A stretch of DNA of 64,000 nucleotides from Notospermus geniculatus. Lineage: Eukaryota; Nemertea; Pilidiophora; Heteronemertea; Lineidae. Position 1 is the first letter of the stretch. Every line of letters starts with the position of its first letter. Below, piece by piece: positions 30,821 to 42,549 of this stretch. The notes under the pieces were generated by a model. The model worked only from the letters and a program-made list of their open reading frames with translations, was not told where the DNA came from and did not search any database. The stretch is taken from positions 32,870 to 96,869 of the forward strand of contig NMRB01000909.1 in assembly GCA_002633025.1 (NCBI GenBank). Direction: 5' to 3'. Position numbers and translations under genes: made by a program.

Positions 30821-32943
30821 TTAAGGCGGGGGAATTTAAAGCGATTATTGGTCTCCATTCCAGATGTCAAACTAGTATTGATTATGCAACAGACTCTGAT
30901 TGCAAACTACCTCGTCAAAGTATTCTTAGCCTTCTAATTGGATCGGATTCCTACGCAAGCCTACAGATCATCTATGAACGTATAATATACTTGTCAAGCA
31001 GAGACCCGCTGTCGTACAGTTGCCATTCTTTGCCCAACCAGCAGGCCTATTAATGTACTTGTAAAATAGAAATGGGGGATGCAAAATGAACGCAGAGTGA
31101 ATAAAACGTAAATTTCTTAAGAAAAAGCTACAAAGACATGATTTGATTTGGTAAGCATGGTAAGGGACATGGTGTCATTTTCTGAGAATTTTGATATTCA
31201 TAGGTCGAAATTTGAAGATGCAATATTAAGCTCAATGTTTCCCCGGGAATGTTTTGGAGGAAAAACGAATGCATTTTCCCCTCTCGGCTAATGTTTACCA
31301 CTCAAACACAATGTATGGCCGACGGATCTGGGCCATTCAACAGACATGACAGGGAGGTTCACCGTTACTTGATGTACTACTCTTCTATCTACAGAGGTTA
31401 ACTCCGCGTACTCACATATGAATCTACATAGGGTGAAATGACACATCATTCAGACCGCATTATTGTTTTACCTCCCTCATGGTTTAAGGAAGCACAAAGC
31501 GGAACAAAATACTAATAAATACGGGATAAAAGACCATTCATATACATCTGTGCACTACAGATACGGTACACTCTAGTGTCAGAATATAATACCGCTGTTG
31601 CCTTGTTGAATGTTTATTTTAAGGTCAAATAATGCCAAGTGGAGTCCATCTTGAATTCGTATTTTGGTTTGCACGTACCGTTAACTGGAAAGAGGGGGAA
31701 GCGATGTATTTGATAACAAATAGTTTTCAAAAACTTCGAGGCTAATTACAGCTTCCCATTTTGACCCAGTATTTCTAAACTTTTAGGAAAAGACTGTCAA
31801 ATTACTGTCCCTTGCCAAACCATGTCAGATTTTTCATAGTAGTTTCATTTCTTTGAAAAATCACCTTTCAATTCTCGGGTCATACATCTCCTCAGCTTAT
31901 CAGTTTGTCGCCCTGTGGAGTCAGATGAAGACCATAGAATGAACGGCAATAACGAAAATGTCAATGTTCTGCAATTTGTTTTATACTAGGTACATTTGGA
32001 GAAACTTGCTCCTCCTGTACTTTAAAGTGTAAGCAACATTTTCAAACTGTAATTGATCAGACGTTACCAGTCAAGTGGCATTAATCTTGAGTGTCACTTG
32101 CTACCGTGACCCATGGCTGCCTTACGATGAAATCTCGTTGTCTTCTCATCAGTTGTTCAGTGTTGAATACATCGGCCAGAGACTAGGCTGAGAAACATCT
32201 CGGCTCAAAAGCTTGAACTAACGATGATTCATTGTGGCAAGGGATAGCAACAATTGAAATTATTTCTGAAAGTCTTGATATAATAAAGGTTGAAATTAAA
32301 GTGTATAATTAACCTCAAGGTTGTGGAGAAAAAAGCCATCAAACGCACTTTCCCCGTCGGCTAATATTTTGCCAATCAAAACATGGCCGACGGATCGGCG
32401 CCAGTATCGGACTTGCGAACCCAGTAGTCCCCTATCTCTAAACTGTTGGGAAAAAGACTGTCAAATTATTGTCGCTTGTCAAACCGTGTCGGATTTCTAA
32501 ATCCAGTTTTACTTATTCCTTTGACAAATGACCATGTACATGTATATAATTTTTGGGCCTTGCATGTACGTCTCAGCTCTTTTGTAATGTTGGAGGGTCA
32601 AGAGTCATTGCAGCCTTGAATGTTTCCGATGAGGACTAGCCTGTCAAATTAGTTTATTTGATTCAGCATGGCCAAGTTAAGTCGAACTTACATTGGGCAG
32701 TATGATTGAACATGTTGAAAGGAGGAAAAGATGTTCTTGATGACCAAAAAGTTTGCAGAAGTGGTTAAAGTTATTTTACCTTAAATAAGCTATTACTGCA
32801 TTGGCCAGTTTCATTGAAACTTTGACAAACTATACTGATGGGATGTCAGTGAACATGGATATCTATGCAGTTTTCCTGGGAATGGGCCGGGTTAGAAAAA
32901 ATCTAATGATCTGCTTGAATGGCATTTTTAGAAAGGTTTCGAA
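30821..32943. repeat. Host DNA with a diverged internal direct repeat
   Basis: Matching words at about 31220-31330 and 32320-32400 (TTTCCCC, TCGGCTAAT, TGGCCGACGGATC) and at 31788-31840 and 32448-32500 (GAAAAGACTGTCAAATTA and AAACCRTGTC) show two copies of a unit of about 0.7 kb, 1.1 then 0.66 kb apart, so indels occurred. No gene seen. Confidence 0.5.
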
Positions 32944-33060
32944 TAACTACTCCAACTTTTTGGTTACTCTTTCTAAGTTTATTTTAACACCAGGGAACAC
33001 TGGTAGAAACGTCGTGTTAAAATAAATTTAGAAAGAGTAACCAAAAAGTTGGAGTAGTTA
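32944..33060. mobile_element. 117 bp hairpin element
   Basis: TAACTACTCCAACTTTTTGG at the left and its complement at the right, continuing inward to GTGTTAA, make an almost perfect 47 bp inverted repeat around a 23 bp loop. Probably a very small MITE. Confidence 0.8.
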
Positions 33061-35290
33061 AATCTAAATGATACATCGCATAACCTGTCTACACCTTAGT
33101 ACTGCCCTGTTACCCCTTGCACTAAGCCCTGGCATGCCTGTCATTTTCATGGGAACTTTGCTTGGTTGGTCCCAGCATGGAGGTATTATCAATACTTCCA
33201 TGGTCCCAGCTAGAGAACTAGGCCTGGGCTGAAGAATCGAAGTTTTGCCGGGAATGCCATTGAAGATCTATTGCCACAAAATCGTGGTGAAGGCCCCACA
33301 TAGGCCAATAATACCCAGGCCCATGTTGGTCTTGTTTATAACTCTTAGTCGTGCCCCTGGTACTACCGAGCTAGCTTTACTACAGACCATAAGTTTGCCC
33401 CCATCCAAACCTCAAACCAAACTGGCGGATTTCCCTGATCCTCGCCTTCAAAACATATGGGAATTTCATTTCACTTTTAGCCATATCTGCAACTGTGGGG
33501 TATCAACGTGCAGGGAGCATTTTTGTCCCTGCTATAACCTCATCAATATGAAGTGAAATCTGTTATTGCAATGTGAAATAAGCCCCTTGAAAAAGCGGGA
33601 TAACTGCACAATTGCCCCCCCCCCCCCAACACACACACACAGAGTCGACATACAAGAGTTTTATGGGCGGGGTGGGGCAGTGAAAATCGCCATGAGATTG
33701 TTCCAGTTTTTGAGTGTTTGCCGTTAATCTCCGGCTTATTAATTCTTCCGAGCCCGCGGTGCCTGTGTGGTGGGAGGGGAGTCTCCAGCGTGACAGATTC
33801 CCCTATGCTGCGTTCCCCGGTTGAAAAGTCATGAACCTTGCTGCCTTAGGGGCCATCCATCAGTCTCATCATTTCCACAAGCTTCTACAAAGAGTACATG
33901 TACGCCTTTAATTGATCCCCTCCCCCCTACAACACGACTGTAATTTTTTTTGGAAAAAGCGTACGCAGGGTCTACCCCTCTCCCCAAGCATGGGGTTTGT
34001 ACGCTCGTGAAAACGATGGAAGAAAACATGTATGAAAACACTGAGAACATAAAAACGTGAAAATAAGTGTGGAGTATAAACTTTTAAGAAGATTTTAAAT
34101 TTTGTCTGGTTTTTACATCATTTTAATTCCCCTGCATAGCGCTTAAATTCATTCCTTACGAAAAATCTTCAGTGGGCATGATAAAATGTTTACTGTCTAT
34201 ACTACATGTACATTACATGTACATATAAGTAGAATGGTTAAAGCCTGTTCCCCGGCAGTTCCAGGCCAATGTTTTTGTAACAATTACATGTATGTTGAAC
34301 CAGGACCATGTGTGATTAAAACACAGGTAAATTCATTCAAAAGTCTGGATTGGTGATTTCTCAGTCGGTCTGATGTGGCGCTGCGATTGAGCTGAAGAAA
34401 GCTAAAACAAACTAATCGAAGGTCTGTTGTAGGAATTGCTAATCGCTCTGACATGCTTGTATTAAGAAAATTAACAGATTAACGATTCAGTTCTGCTTTG
34501 AAATTGTTGATAGTGGTTTTCCTAAAAAAATTTCCTTTTAGTAGATTCAGTGTTCATTTTGTAAAAAGGGAAAAAAACAAAATCACCTCCCCCTCATGAA
34601 CCTAAATGTCGTGATACGGGATCAGCATGTCTTATGTGTTGTAGGTGTTCATGAGATTCCTAAGATTAGTTGTTTCCCCAATGTAACTTTGTTTGCATCC
34701 TTGGAAACGAATTACATACAACATTTGGGGAATCACAATTCCTAATATGGAAAAGACATGACGTTACACCAGTATGTATGTTCAGCCACTTTGCAGGGTG
34801 ACTGAAAGATCTCTCCCTTTCAGCACATTTATTTTCATCGAAACTGAAAGATGCTGAAATTTCCCATTTCGTCCAGTTTTAGTACTAGATAGAGCGCTGG
34901 TGATTAATGGAAGGTGTATCTTAATCTAGTGGGGAATGAGACGCACCCTGATTAACCTTTGAGGTTGCTTTTACCAGGAGCCTGGGGGGCAGGGTTAGGT
35001 AGGGGTAGGGTTAGAGTTTATACAAATTCCTGAATGTGGTAATTTGCAATCAGTCTGTCGCACGATCTATCATATCGATATACCTTATCATTTTCTTCGA
35101 CACTATAACATAACATGTGGAATGAAGGCCATTAATCTCTTCTAGAATCCCATTCAATGCAGTAGGCCTACATGTATCAGGCTAACAGTGTCTCCTCACC
35201 GACGATGATGAATTCCTCAGAAAACGCAGGCACTGACGGGATTCCTGTTCAATATTTTATATACATCTTATTAAACTGACATTTGCTGGC
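33061..35290. other. Host intergenic DNA, nothing recognised
   Basis: Includes a C-run followed by (AC)n at about 33618-33645 and scattered ACATGTACATG words. No gene or ordered repeat that I can support. Confidence 0.5.
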
Positions 35291-35557
35291 ATGCTCACAA
35301 ACTACCCTTTTTGTCTTATTTTAGACCGGCCAATAATAGGCTATGACTGTCGTAAAAATGACACAAAGGTGATATACTTTCCGATTAACATCAATGCTTT
35401 CAACACTATACTGATTCTTCAAACCTTTAAAAGCATACAGATTTTGAGCATATTCATAGAGACTTCACAGGGGAAAGTAAATCTTGTTTACAATGAGAAC
35501 AATCACACCAGAGTTTCCATGTTTGCTCAGCAGTTACCTCTTTATACATGTAATTAG
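35291..35557 (+). other. AT-rich open frame, possible viral remnant or host exon
   Basis: 88 codons that are AT-rich with virus-like residue use (NDTKVIYFPININAFNTIL). It has no recognisable domain. A splice-acceptor-like TTATTTTAG lies at about 35316-35324. The minus strand of the adjoining 35534-35758 is also open and AT-rich. I record it as an island differing from its surroundings. Confidence 0.25.
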
Positions 35558-36540
35558 TGAGGCTTTATCTTGGATCAAATACATGGATGAGATGATTACT
35601 TGAAAAGAATTCCAGAGATATTGGTTGATAACGGATTTATAACAGATGTATAATAAAGCATGTGATAAACGTGAATTTTTCAAACAGTTACTTTCAAATG
35701 TCATCGCAAGACGTTCTCTTACCCATCCAAAGAGGTTATGTCGCTTTAGAACCCTCATTACTTAGAAAACATGATTCGCAAGCACACAGAAGTGCCACTA
35801 ACTCCCTATACCAGGCAACAGGCAGTGGATGTACAGATGTAACAGTTTTCAGTGTGGTCCGCGTGCTACAGTGACATTAATCGATTGTCGGAGTAAGGCG
35901 CGACTTGAAAATGCGCGACACGCAGAGAAGAAGTGAGTCTCTTTCCCAAACAAGGGAAGTCGCACAGAAAAATGGCCACACCCAGAAACATTACACCTGC
36001 ACTCAATAGGCGTTTTGGAGGATTCCCCATGAAAACAAGGAGAGCAGCAGATGATTTATTGTACTGCAGCAAGATGAATTCGTCTGAAAAATTGGCCCCA
36101 CCCGTACATTTTGAATGGGGGCAAAGTTCAGTCATAAGATTATCATCCAGCGCGTTGAACAGATGAGGACAAAAACAGTCGCAAACTCATAGTTGTTTTA
36201 TAGTTGGACGTGAATTTGGATTGGCCCTTTTTGGACCAAACTAACAACTTGGGATTGGACGGGTATGTTCCATCTAGTAGCCTTGTTCGGTCTACCGCAG
36301 AACTCAAACTGTTCATTCAACCGTCAGTGGCTCTACGAACGGAGAACCGCCCGCTGCATTAAAGCGCAAAAATACGTCCGAAGGAAGACCGGGCGGCCGT
36401 GTTCCATGGAACACGGCAGCCTGCCCGATTCAATTCAAGATAATCCTTCAGGCGTATAGGCCGAGCAGTGTTTTGACAGTATTACACCTCCACAATCATT
36501 GCCAGGTCGAATACAACAGAAGGGACGAGGCTATTGAAGT
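35558..36540. other. Host-like spacer ending at an assembly gap
   Basis: No gene recognised. The N at 36541 falls at the switch from host-like to viral sequence. Confidence 0.45.
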
Positions 36541-36541
36541 N
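36541..36541. other. Single N at a host/virus boundary
   Basis: The base is followed by ATTTAATGAG. If it were T, the string would be TATTTAA, 37 nt before the Met codon at 36578, which is the spacing of the other viral boxes. The base itself is unknown, so this is only suggestive. Confidence 0.6.
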
Positions 36542-36577
36542 ATTTAATGAGAAATGGAATTAATATTTAGCTGTAAA

Positions 36578-37324
36578 ATGTCTGATCACACATACGCATC
36601 ACAAAAAGGTGCAACTTTTGTATCACCGCCCTCACGCAAACTACCTAACAATGCTCCAACACAAAGGCAGCAACAACAACTCGTACTTTCCCCATTTCAT
36701 TTGTTTGCCATTCCTGATCACAGATTGCATGTGAACCAAGTAGTACTGGAAAGAGAGTGTGTGATCTGCAATCTAATGCTTCATTCACACTATAGATATC
36801 TGTTTGAAATTCTAGAAAAACTGTTTTCTGAAGAAAGAGACGTCAATGGATGTGAAATGTCATCCTTGATCAATGCAAAAAGGAAATGGGAATTTGTTCT
36901 ACCCGAAAAGTTTGATGAGATTGAATTACCAGGACAGTCCCGTTTACAATTCATCACATTTCTTAAGACTGTGTCTATTTATGTTTTATATAATCATTTT
37001 GCTTCGGATGGGAGTATTTTATGTAAAATAAACAAACGTCGTATTGCAAACATATGCTTTGGAGAGTTAATTACTGGCTGTAATTCACTAGAAGATGTGT
37101 TTACTCGACATTCTTTACACAGCGAACATTATGACAAAGATATACATACCTTAGATTCGATGCTACCATATTGTTGTTGTTTGTTCATAGCCCTTTTTCA
37201 GAGAAGCATTTTCAGTAAAAGTACGTTCAACCTCCTGAAAAAACAACGCATATTTTCGTATTTAGAATCACGTGGCCTGATGAAAGGCCCGATCTTGAAA
37301 AATTGTCCGACTTTGGGACTATGA
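36578..37324 (+). CDS. Viral protein of unknown function with a CxxC-HxH cluster
   Basis: 248 residues from MSDHTYAS; an in-frame ATG 24 nt upstream at 36554 would add eight residues. Box spacing favours 36578. After a Gln-rich run (RQQQQL) near 30-35, residues 61-71 read CVICNLMLHSH, a possible zinc site (Cys61, Cys64, His69, His71). More Cys occur later (SILCKINKR, PYCCCLF). Cys-rich packaging proteins of the UL32 type have comparable pairs, but this is too little to assign a role. It is followed 100 nt later by the origin-binding helicase on the same strand. Confidence 0.6.
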   Translation: MSDHTYASQKGATFVSPPSRKLPNNAPTQRQQQQLVLSPFHLFAIPDHRLHVNQVVLERECVICNLMLHSHYRYLFEILEKLFSEERDVNGCEMSSLINAKRKWEFVLPEKFDEIELPGQSRLQFITFLKTVSIYVLYNHFASDGSILCKINKRRIANICFGELITGCNSLEDVFTRHSLHSEHYDKDIHTLDSMLPYCCCLFIALFQRSIFSKSTFNLLKKQRIFSYLESRGLMKGPILKNCPTLGL

Positions 37325-37423
37325 GAGCCACCTCTTAGATTGAAGTAGAGGTACAAATACCACCTATAGGAATTGGGTTTGAAATGAGTTCACCTTCGAT
37401 GCAAGCCCAGTTTGAGGTCAGCT

Positions 37424-39580
37424 ATGGAAAGCGTCAAATCGTTTTATGGCTTTGATAGAACTTTATTGGATACACCAATCAATTACATCAGTCAAAACTG
37501 CCACGTGATTGTACCACAGGAGATAACAGGTGATAATACGTTTACACTATACATCCGCTCAGCCATGGGGTCTGGGAAAACCACCGCAATCAAAGATGTA
37601 ATAAAACGTTATGACACTTGCTGCTTGAAAGTATGCTTTGTTTCGTGTAGAGTAACATTTGCACAGTTTATTTATGAGGAATTTAAGAAATTATTACCCA
37701 AACTTAAGATATACAATAAAATTCGCTCAAAGATGATCACTGAAGAACAGATCGTCGTACAATTGGAATCCTTACATAGACTTGATCTTAAAAATCGAAC
37801 TTTTGATCTCCTAATCCTAGACGAATTTGAGAGCATAATGTTGCAGTTCTTTTCTCCGACTGTAAAAAATAACATAGTGGAATTCAATTTTATAAATCTT
37901 TTGGAAAATTCTCGCTTTTGCATTATAGCGGATGCACTGTTGAAACCAGGAAGCATAAATAAAGTGTCCATAGTTAGAAATCATCAAAAATCTCACGTGA
38001 TACAAAGCAACTTCATAAGCGAGGGGTTTACACGTCGGACAATATTTTTCTGTGATAGCTGCCCCCTTCAAATCTTGAAAAAGCATTTTACCACAGAATG
38101 TGATATGAGCAACAGAGAATATTGTGAACGGCATTATCACATTTTCCAATTATTACGAAGGCATCTCGAGACGATGATTGGAATTGACTTTATACAAAAA
38201 TTAGTCAAAAGCCTAGAAGATGGATTGAGAACTATCGTTTGTTCTGCTTCAAAAGCATTTTCTATCCAAGTATATAATTTTCTACAATGTTATTTCGCAA
38301 AGAGAAGTGGCATGAGGATACTGCTGATCAACAGTGATGAACGCGACTGTGTTAAGTGTGAAGAATGGTGTAAATATGATTGTGTGATATACACACCAAA
38401 GATTTCGGTCGGTCTGGATTTTAGAGATAAATATTTTGACGTCCTTTTCATTTTTGTTATTTTTTCACCTTTTTGTGCATCTGTGTCGACTATTTTCCAA
38501 TCCGCAGGGAGAATTCGTCACTTCAACAAGAAAGAGCATTATGTATTTTGTAATGATAATCCGAACAGTAAAATCGCCAGTAAAGCTGTGTATTCGGAAA
38601 TGCCACCAGCAAGTGTGATGGATGCTAATAGATATATATACACCAAAAACAATGTATATTTTAATTACATGTGGTTTGAATACTTCCACAGCAGGATCAT
38701 TGAAGAATCACGATTTTTTTTCGACTCTTACGCCGCATTTTCTGCTGTAGTGGAGGTAGCTCAAATAAATGGATACAATTTATGCTATAGGAATATCAAA
38801 AGTGGAAAGGATTTGCTGCGTCATATTAGGAAACTTATTCAAAATATGAATAGATCCAGGTCTTTCTATAATATCTTGATGGGAAAAATGAAAACTAAAA
38901 TTGTCAAAGGCTTTTGCATTCTATCTATTTCCGAAATATATTTTTTATCAGAGATATGTCACAGTGATATTTTCTTAGCAAAAAACGAGAAACTTTTATT
39001 ACGTTTAAAATCATACATGGTGAGGTCTCAAGAAAACGACACAGATGCAATCGATTTTACGGATGACGTGTATTATGCTATTGACGTTTCATTAAAGCTG
39101 CTAAAAGGGTACAGACGTCTCAGCCGAAAATATTATACCTGTGCAAAGTACAAAAGGTTTGTGCGTTTTTTATTCAAGTTAGTGAAATGTCTAAAAATCA
39201 ACAGTTTTTCAGACACCAAAACAAGAGTAACAGCAAAAACCGTTCAGGGGGTACTAGAAGGTAACAAATCCATTGTGCTCTCATTGATGGAGAGGGTGTG
39301 TGCGCATACCCCAAAGCATGCATCATCTTTGTTCGAAATGTCGAGACGTTACACCATCCGCCCAAATAGTCATATGAATAATCCATATATTTCTTTACTA
39401 AATAGAATATTTTCATTCATCTGCAAAGGGATGAAATTGAGAAAGGCAACAGTTTTGAAGAACTGTGTTGATTCTACTCTACCCGAAGTTCAGTATAGCA
39501 TCGATAATAACAAAACTGTACCATTGGATTTGATAAATATTCCAAACTTCATCCACTGGACCTATCAAAAACAATGTTGA
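37424..39580 (+). CDS. Origin-binding protein, superfamily 2 helicase (UL9-like)
   Basis: 718 residues from the first true ATG at 37424; the four in-frame codons before it start with TTG. Helicase motifs in order: I MGSGKTT (Lys52), Ia FVSCRVTFAQ at 72-81, II LDEFE (Asp133, Glu134), V ISVGLDF at 327-333, VI QSAGRIRH (Gln359, Arg363, Arg365). The SCR form of motif Ia and the DEFE box are the pattern of herpesvirus replication-origin-binding helicases. The family melts the viral origin and recruits the ssDNA-binding protein. The C-terminal half is Lys/Ile-rich without visible motifs and would hold the DNA-binding part. Open and apparently complete, slightly shorter than in vertebrate herpesviruses. 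Confidence 0.85.
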   Translation: MESVKSFYGFDRTLLDTPINYISQNCHVIVPQEITGDNTFTLYIRSAMGSGKTTAIKDVIKRYDTCCLKVCFVSCRVTFAQFIYEEFKKLLPKLKIYNKIRSKMITEEQIVVQLESLHRLDLKNRTFDLLILDEFESIMLQFFSPTVKNNIVEFNFINLLENSRFCIIADALLKPGSINKVSIVRNHQKSHVIQSNFISEGFTRRTIFFCDSCPLQILKKHFTTECDMSNREYCERHYHIFQLLRRHLETMIGIDFIQKLVKSLEDGLRTIVCSASKAFSIQVYNFLQCYFAKRSGMRILLINSDERDCVKCEEWCKYDCVIYTPKISVGLDFRDKYFDVLFIFVIFSPFCASVSTIFQSAGRIRHFNKKEHYVFCNDNPNSKIASKAVYSEMPPASVMDANRYIYTKNNVYFNYMWFEYFHSRIIEESRFFFDSYAAFSAVVEVAQINGYNLCYRNIKSGKDLLRHIRKLIQNMNRSRSFYNILMGKMKTKIVKGFCILSISEIYFLSEICHSDIFLAKNEKLLLRLKSYMVRSQENDTDAIDFTDDVYYAIDVSLKLLKGYRRLSRKYYTCAKYKRFVRFLFKLVKCLKINSFSDTKTRVTAKTVQGVLEGNKSIVLSLMERVCAHTPKHASSLFEMSRRYTIRPNSHMNNPYISLLNRIFSFICKGMKLRKATVLKNCVDSTLPEVQYSIDNNKTVPLDLINIPNFIHWTYQKQC

Positions 39581-39775
39581 GAAGATCACCGTTTCAGTGA
39601 GCAGTTATACGAACTATGCCAAGGTTTGTCTAGGTCACAGTCATCCAGAAATACGCCACGTACTTCTAATTTCCACTGATTTAGAAGAGTATTAACTCAT
39701 TGACTACGTGGGACGTCAAATGGCATGGGATATAAAGAGGGTAACACTATTGTAAAAGTGGTATCAAAAATTCAG
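39581..39775. other. Short spacer after the origin-binding helicase
   Basis: No gene seen. The base composition changes from AT-rich viral to host-like across this stretch. Confidence 0.4.
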
Positions 39776-40400
39776 GGTAAAATTACTGGAGTTTACCTCT
39801 GGACGCGTGACATGTGTATGTGAGGTCATTAGTTATTAAGGTATGACATTCGGAGGCTGTGGATGTGTAGCCATCTTCGACTACCTGAGGGGTAAATTAC
39901 ATGTTACGTATACTGTCAGAGACAGTGAGCATCATACCCCTTCATCATAACACGTGAACAGCCAATGAAGGATTTGCATATCCCACATTGACGGAAAAAC
40001 ATGTTTATGACCACCACTATACAACCGATCCCCGGGAACCAACTCCAGTTTCACACATGAATGTGTCAATCCAACCATAACCCAAAAGCCATCACAGAGA
40101 GGTCACTGGCATGACTGGATGTTAATTTGCATCCGCCTTTGTCAGGACACGTGTCATTGGCAAAACAATGACACATCGACCGTCAGATTCGTATCGCTGT
40201 ATGACAAAACAATATGTTGTGCGGTAAATCCACCTGTCATTCACCTCCTTCTGTCCTGAAATCCCTTCAAAATTGTCATTTCATATATGTTATGAAACTG
40301 CGTGGAAAATTTACTAAATCATGTCGCCTAAATAAAATAGACCCCATCCGAAAGTCGCCCATTTCGGCGCCGAGTGTGAAAACAAATGGAAATAAGTTTT
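39776..40400 (+). repeat. Long dispersed repeat, copy A (copy B at 63361-64000)
   Basis: Starts GGTAAAATTACTGGAGTTTA and continues through GGTATGACATTCGGAGGCTG, CCAATGAAGGATTTGCATAT and AATAGACCCC to about 40400. The same order and orientation occur at the right edge of the window with roughly 5-10% differences by eye. Together they bracket the second and third viral blocks. Confidence 0.85.
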
Positions 40401-41043
40401 GCCAGATATTTCACTCGGTGAATGACAGCGCCAAATCAGGAGATACTGTGGGAGTAGTTTCCTCAGCGGGGCTGTTGAGGGGCAAGGCCTACTTTAAAAG
40501 TCTCCAGGCTCTGCTAAATGATGCAATAATATCATGGACTCTCTTATCACTTGTTGCTCTTGAATCTGGTTCAGATATCAATGCCCGTGTATCCCACACA
40601 ACCAATGGTAGGCATATACTGTTCTATACCTCTGCACTACACATAGCAACCATCACCAGCAGCGCAATAATCAGTAATACATTCAATGGCCTTTTGACCT
40701 GAAGACACGTGTCAGCCTTTCTCAAACAACATGAGCCATTCCTGGGTGATAAGCAACCTGCTAGTTTCAAGCCAGCTCTTGGCATTTTGGCATGTTTGTG
40801 TTTGGCTGTACAGTCTTGAAATTGAATGTCTGAAACACCAAATTTTGAGTCCTCTCTCACTGCCAGAACCTCGATACCTTCACAACAGCATTGAGGACCT
40901 CTGGTCCTGTGCAGAAAGGTAGGCTGTCTCACCGGGTGTAACGTACTACACAGTCACCTTCATAAGGGCGTCACCCTCTGGGCATTGATGCCAGTGGAAA
41001 GATAAACCCCAATTTCTCACCACAAATTCATATAGGAAACGGG
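40401..41043. other. Spacer, no gene recognised
   Basis: Frames on both strands (for example 40624-40932 minus) lack recognisable features. The last 50 bases before the next gene become AT-rich. Confidence 0.4.
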
Positions 41044-42069
41044 ATGTCACAGAAGGCGAAATGTCTCAACGAAAATATACTTTTACATATGATTAGATAT
41101 AACTATATCACAGTAGCTGAAATGATAAAACTAAAGTCTGTTTCAAAATGTTTACATGGAGCATGTGATCGTAAAATTCACCAATTATTACAGAAAAAGA
41201 TCGTACAGATGCTATGTCCTTGGTTTTATAAATTACAAAAGACATTCAACGAGTTCACACCATCTCTCAATTTATATATTTCGGGTTCGACTTTGCTGCA
41301 TTTTTTGAATAACGATTTAAGGGATAAACCATCCGATTTAGATATATTCATTGGACCAAATATAAATAATATTATCTCAAATGAGACTAATTTTTGCACA
41401 AATATTCCACCAATCGCTGTATGTAAAGAGAATGACTATTTACGGGACGATACTAAATCTAGTCTACTGAAAACACATGAAAATTTGAAGAAGCACGTGA
41501 CAGTTTTGGACTGTTTTACGTTTATATCTACGTCTACCCACTACAAAGTGAAACACATTGAAAGTATTGTAACTGCAGTCACAGCAAATCAAACTAAAAT
41601 CGATTTCGTTATTTTGAATACGAGTCCAGCCTCGTATATCTGGAATCATTTCGATTTCGCGTTTCTAAGAAATTACTGGGATGGTTTTACCCTGAAAGTC
41701 TTCGATAAGGACATCGTGAAGAACAAAGACTGTAAAATGTATTTGCCAATCTGTCAGGGGTTCGATAAATCCCATCATCGTATCGATCAACGTTGTGAAA
41801 AATATAGACAAAGGGGATGGATAATTCCTCAACTACGAGAGGTTATCGTCAGCCATGAACTTTATATAGCACAAGTTCTTTCAGAAAGGTGCATACAGCA
41901 GTATGCCAATACTCACGATGGTGTGGGTACTTTACACCCTATGGTAAAAGACATTCGGACGTTAAACAATGCTTTCACGAGGTGTTTGCGGGCGTGGACG
42001 AGAAGGCGGGCACGGATGAGGAGGCGGGTGCGGGTGCGAGCGAAGCCACTGGGAAATACGTTGGAATGA
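41044..42069 (+). CDS. F-box-like plus nucleotidyltransferase-fold protein
   Basis: 341 residues from an ATG. Residues 8-50 (NENILLHMIRY, then MIKLKSVSKCLHGACD) have the spacing of an F-box helix bundle, the adaptor that binds SKP1 in SCF ubiquitin ligases. From 79 the protein has ISGSTLLHF with Gly81-Ser82, then SDLDIF with Asp98 and Asp100, then KIDFVIL with Asp187: the three elements of the polymerase-beta-type nucleotidyltransferase active site. FDFAFLRNYWDG at 203-214 completes a pattern seen in nucleotidyltransferase-like proteins of large DNA viruses. The tail is Arg-rich (RRRARMRRRVRVRA) and its DNA is GC-rich, so the last 30 residues may be read-in host sequence. The substrate is unknown. 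F-box assignment is by pattern only. Confidence 0.65.
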   Translation: MSQKAKCLNENILLHMIRYNYITVAEMIKLKSVSKCLHGACDRKIHQLLQKKIVQMLCPWFYKLQKTFNEFTPSLNLYISGSTLLHFLNNDLRDKPSDLDIFIGPNINNIISNETNFCTNIPPIAVCKENDYLRDDTKSSLLKTHENLKKHVTVLDCFTFISTSTHYKVKHIESIVTAVTANQTKIDFVILNTSPASYIWNHFDFAFLRNYWDGFTLKVFDKDIVKNKDCKMYLPICQGFDKSHHRIDQRCEKYRQRGWIIPQLREVIVSHELYIAQVLSERCIQQYANTHDGVGTLHPMVKDIRTLNNAFTRCLRAWTRRRARMRRRVRVRAKPLGNTLE

Positions 42070-42176
42070 TTTTATTCACTCGTCCAGAGCTCTGTTCAGC
42101 CTATTAATGGGGTTAGACAGCTTGAAGTGATGACTGTTCAGCACCCAAAAAACTATTGCATAGGGTACTCTTTATG

Positions 42177-42365
42177 TTGATTGCATTACACAATGGGAGC
42201 TGTCAGCGAGTTGACCACCAGGTGTCACTACGGCCCAATTCAATGCATCTAGCGGACCCAGTCATTATCGATCGAGCAGCGATCATAATAGATTTCCTGT
42301 ACATTTGGTCCGCTAAGACTGTGCTGCCATCTGTTAGCAATATGCGCGGCTGACTGGTCCTATTG
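42177..42365 (-). repeat. Dispersed repeat, inverted copy of 29150-29330
   Basis: Reverse complement of the 29 kb repeat with small differences. It separates the nucleotidyltransferase and primase genes and is not viral. Confidence 0.8.
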
Positions 42366-42549
42366 TTGCAAGCAAGCTGACATTCCTGCACTGACATAAG
42401 CAGTCCTCCACAGCATTGGAATTTGACTGACGCTCATCATCATTCCTTCAGAAGTCATTGAAAAATGCATTTGGGGGCCTACAAATATAACAATGACATT
42501 TCACAAAAATTTCAGTGTTTCTCACCTGGCCATTTCTGCTAAGCTCCAA

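Noticed and set aside
35933-36166. Overlapping frames on both strands near 36 kb
   Set aside because: No motif, mixed composition, no start context; treated as chance frames in host DNA.
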